Source of the DNA: Chondrus crispus
Taxonomy: Eukaryota > Rhodophyta > Florideophyceae > Gigartinales > Gigartinaceae
DNA length: 30,179 nucleotides
Reading direction: 5' to 3'
NCBI RefSeq assembly: GCF_000350225.1
Contig: NW_005178545.1
Span: 1-30,179, forward strand
Shown here: piece by piece, positions 28,615-30,179 of the stretch
Layout: the number at the start of each line of letters is the position of its first letter
Numbering within the stretch: the first letter of the stretch is position 1
The notes under the pieces: model-generated
Database searches by the model: none
What the model was told of the DNA's origin: nothing
Seen by the model: the letters and a program-made list of their open reading frames with translations, nothing else
Translations under genes and position numbers: made by a program

Positions 28615-29285
28615 TATCAACTGGTGGATGGTATCGTCCTCTGTTAATTTCCCTTGGAAAGTGATACTTGAGAAATTTGTTTGAAATATATACCGAAGAC
28701 TAAAGAGTTGGGGGTAACCATTGGAACGTAGTCAGTATATAGACATATGTGTTTTTTGTGAAATCGATATTTTTGTAACGGTCACATTTAAAGATGCACG
28801 GCTCTGTGCAGCATCTAAATACCATGGGACTTAGACGTGCAAGTGAACAGCTGGGTATGGGCTCCAAAGGTACCGACATCATCCAGTCCGGATTGCTTTG
28901 AAAGTCAGTCATGTGTCATTGAATTACTGTTCTTTTAATCATAGTTGCTTTAGATTTAATTGTGCAATGAAGATAGAAGTGTCACTACAGAGTGATGATG
29001 ATACTGTTCTCGCTATTGAAAGTATGAATTACCCAGTACCTACTCTTGGATGTCGTCCTCATCAGTGCCCTTCCTCGGTGAATCACTGTCACCACTAGAA
29101 TCACTTTATTTTTGTGACGTCAACATCTTGAAGTGCTCTTTTGTTGACTGTTTTGTGATTCACACACAAATTGTTTTGTGACTCTCACACCATTGTCTCA
29201 CAATCATCTCCAACATCAACAAACCATCACAAACCCATTTAAAAAGCATAGCTGATAGCCTTGTTCTACAGACATTTTACGGCCT
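28615..29285. other. Intergenic stretch of the right arm
   Basis: Mirror of 1603-2273: TATATAT box before the 455-aa gene (28686-28692), TCACAAAA octamers and a TGACGTCA palindrome (about 29114-29121). No gene is supported. Confidence 0.5.
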
Positions 29286-29630
29286 TCACTCTCGGGCTTG
29301 TGAAGCCTGCCTTATTCGTTGAAAAGTGCGTTGCCTAGAGTCAAACTCCCTCTCATGGACAGGAGAGGGCCCATGTCGCTTCAGTGTAGGGCGAGAATGC
29401 CAGACCGTCCGGCAGCTGCAGCAGATAGCTTGCCTACATGTAGAAAACCACTGCACCTGGCGCGAGCCCTTTTTAAGTGCCTTGGGCCCGTCTTTTCTCC
29501 GTCTTTTGACCCCAATACAGAGTACGCAGTAGGTTTGGGTCCCACTGACCTTCTCGTGCAGTACATTCCGGTTCAACCTACGCAGTTGCGAACACGAAGG
29601 GAAGGGGAAGTGTCTCTGGAAATTAGCCGT
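29286..29630 (-). pseudogene. PiggyBac-type zinc-finger ORF, right copy with a lost cysteine
   Basis: This is the duplicate of 1258-1602. The reading frame is open further upstream than in the left arm (to 29762) because an A-run near 29650 has seven rather than six bases. The ATG used in the left arm is ACG here, so this copy has no ATG before the finger in that frame. The third zinc ligand, Cys in VQWCSTC, is Phe (VQWFSTC), which should break one zinc site. I compared the 345 bp by eye and counted 13 differences between the arms, far more than in the two long genes. Confidence 0.55.
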
Positions 29631-29700
29631 AGAGGGCTGGAAAGGGAGATATTTTTTTGTGTGACGTTGTTCAGTTTGTTTGCCATTTGAGATGGAGAGC

Positions 29701-29708
29701 CTTTTATA
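29701..29708 (-). promoter_or_regulatory. TATA box, right copy
   Basis: TATAAAAG on the minus strand, the counterpart of 1181-1188. Confidence 0.5.
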
Positions 29709-29818
29709 TGTGATCTTCGTGATGCCCCCACACAACTCACACAAAGCTATCACAAAATGCACACTGCCATCACAAAATGCACACTGTCAGTGTGAGAGTT
29801 TTGATTTCAAGGTTGACG

Positions 29819-29882
29819 CCACGTGTAAAACATTGCATATCGATCCACACGTGTAATACATTGCATTTGGGTCCACACGTGT
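29819..29882. repeat. 28-bp iteron-like repeats, right arm
   Basis: The counterpart of 447-510. I saw no difference between the arms here although flanking sequence differs, so the array may be constrained. Confidence 0.75.
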
Positions 29883-29890
29883 GATGTGTT

Positions 29891-30027
29891 TGTCGCGCGA
29901 CAAGATCTACAAAAACTGTATGGGTGGCCACCCATACTAGAATCAACCTCCAAAAATTAACAAAAATTAATCTAGTTCCAGTATGGCTGGCCAGCCATAC
30001 AGCTTTTGTAAATCTTGTCGCGCGACA
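29891..30027. repeat. Nested-palindrome hairpin, right arm
   Basis: The counterpart of 301-438, one base shorter. The inner palindrome TATGGGTGGCCACCCATA is perfect here, where the left arm has one mismatch. Both 12-bp TGTCGCGCGACA palindromes are intact. Confidence 0.85.
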
Positions 30028-30179
30028 GCCATTACATATTACAGGGTCGCTCAATAGTGCCTACTTTAGTAGTGTTTCCCTCTATATAGTGCTATGGCTC
30101 ACCCTCTGGCACAGGTTATCATACGCTCACGCGTATCATCCGGCATGGTTCACTACTCAAAAGATGAAGTTATTTAGTT

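Larger units (their letters stand above)
24361..30179 (-). repeat. Right arm of the inverted repeat, running off the window
   Basis: This is the reverse-complement copy of the left arm. It begins sharply at ACACAGGAAGG and continues to the last base of the window, so its outer end is not seen. It lacks the 554-bp insertion of the left arm and so shows the undisturbed target site near 29782-29800. The gene-bearing part differs from the left arm by only a few bases. The outer part beyond about 29090 differs by roughly 3 to 6 percent in the stretches I compared by eye. Confidence 0.95.

Noticed and set aside
149..30179. Inverted repeat as an assembly artefact
   Set aside because: The arms differ by scattered substitutions, small indels and a 554-bp insertion with a proper target duplication, so they are two real copies. 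The N gap in the spacer still means their distance is uncertain.
1..30179. Bacterial or phage origin, tRNA, rRNA or CRISPR array
   Set aside because: No operon-like gene packing, no ribosome-binding-site pattern, no cloverleaf or rRNA segment and no spaced direct-repeat array of CRISPR type was seen. LTR elements and TATA boxes point to a eukaryote.

Overview
The window is nuclear DNA of a eukaryote and is almost entirely mobile or duplicated sequence. No rRNA or tRNA gene, CRISPR array or operon-like gene row was seen. TATA boxes, AATAAA signals, LTR retrotransposons of both large classes, Sel1-like repeats and a decayed RsmG-type methyltransferase fit an algal nuclear genome. A red alga such as Chondrus is my best guess, but this is inference from general character, not a match I could run.

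Layout. Two copies of one segment lie head-to-head as an inverted repeat: a left arm (149-6527) and a right arm (24361 to beyond the window end) around a 17.8-kb spacer. Each arm carries, from outside in: a hairpin built of nested perfect palindromes, 28-bp iteron-like repeats with ACACGTGT cores, a small ORF with a piggyBac-type cysteine-rich zinc finger, and a convergent gene pair encoding about 455 aa and 769 aa. I cannot assign a function to either long protein. The 455-aa protein may begin with a Tudor/SH3-like fold. The 769-aa protein has a basic N-terminus, a coiled coil, a long globular core and an acidic tail. The pair is intact in both arms and nearly identical between them. The outer 1.6 kb of the arms has diverged clearly more. 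The left arm alone has a 554-bp insertion at 547-1100 with a 6-bp target duplication. This duplicated gene pair is the best candidate for an undescribed mobile or selfish system.

Spacer, left to right. (1) 6528-11085: a GC-rich Ty3/Gypsy element on the minus strand, with 5' LTR, primer-binding site, frameshifted gag with zinc knuckle, and a protease. It is cut off just before reverse transcriptase, at the arm border. (2) 11090-11803: the integrase C-terminus of a second Gypsy element. (3) 12287-15651: three copies of a dispersed repeat with an internal CACGTG-bearing minisatellite. Between copies one and two lie fragments of three genes: an RsmG-like methyltransferase, a possible C2/ferlin-like protein and a Sel1-repeat protein. 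(4) 15874-16134: a broken small helix-turn-helix-like ORF. (5) 16135-18030: mostly featureless DNA with a hairpin beside a 100-N gap. (6) 18031-23776: a Ty1/Copia element with decayed gag and protease and a long intact integrase-RT-RNase H frame. Its last codons were split off by a solo LTR (22996-23696) of the same family as the LTR in (1). (7) 23808-24272: a minus-strand protein fragment of unknown identity.

The order of insertion is partly readable. The solo LTR is younger than the Copia element, the Gypsy 5' LTR lies inside an older Gypsy integrase, and the 554-bp insertion came after the arms duplicated or was lost cleanly from the other arm.
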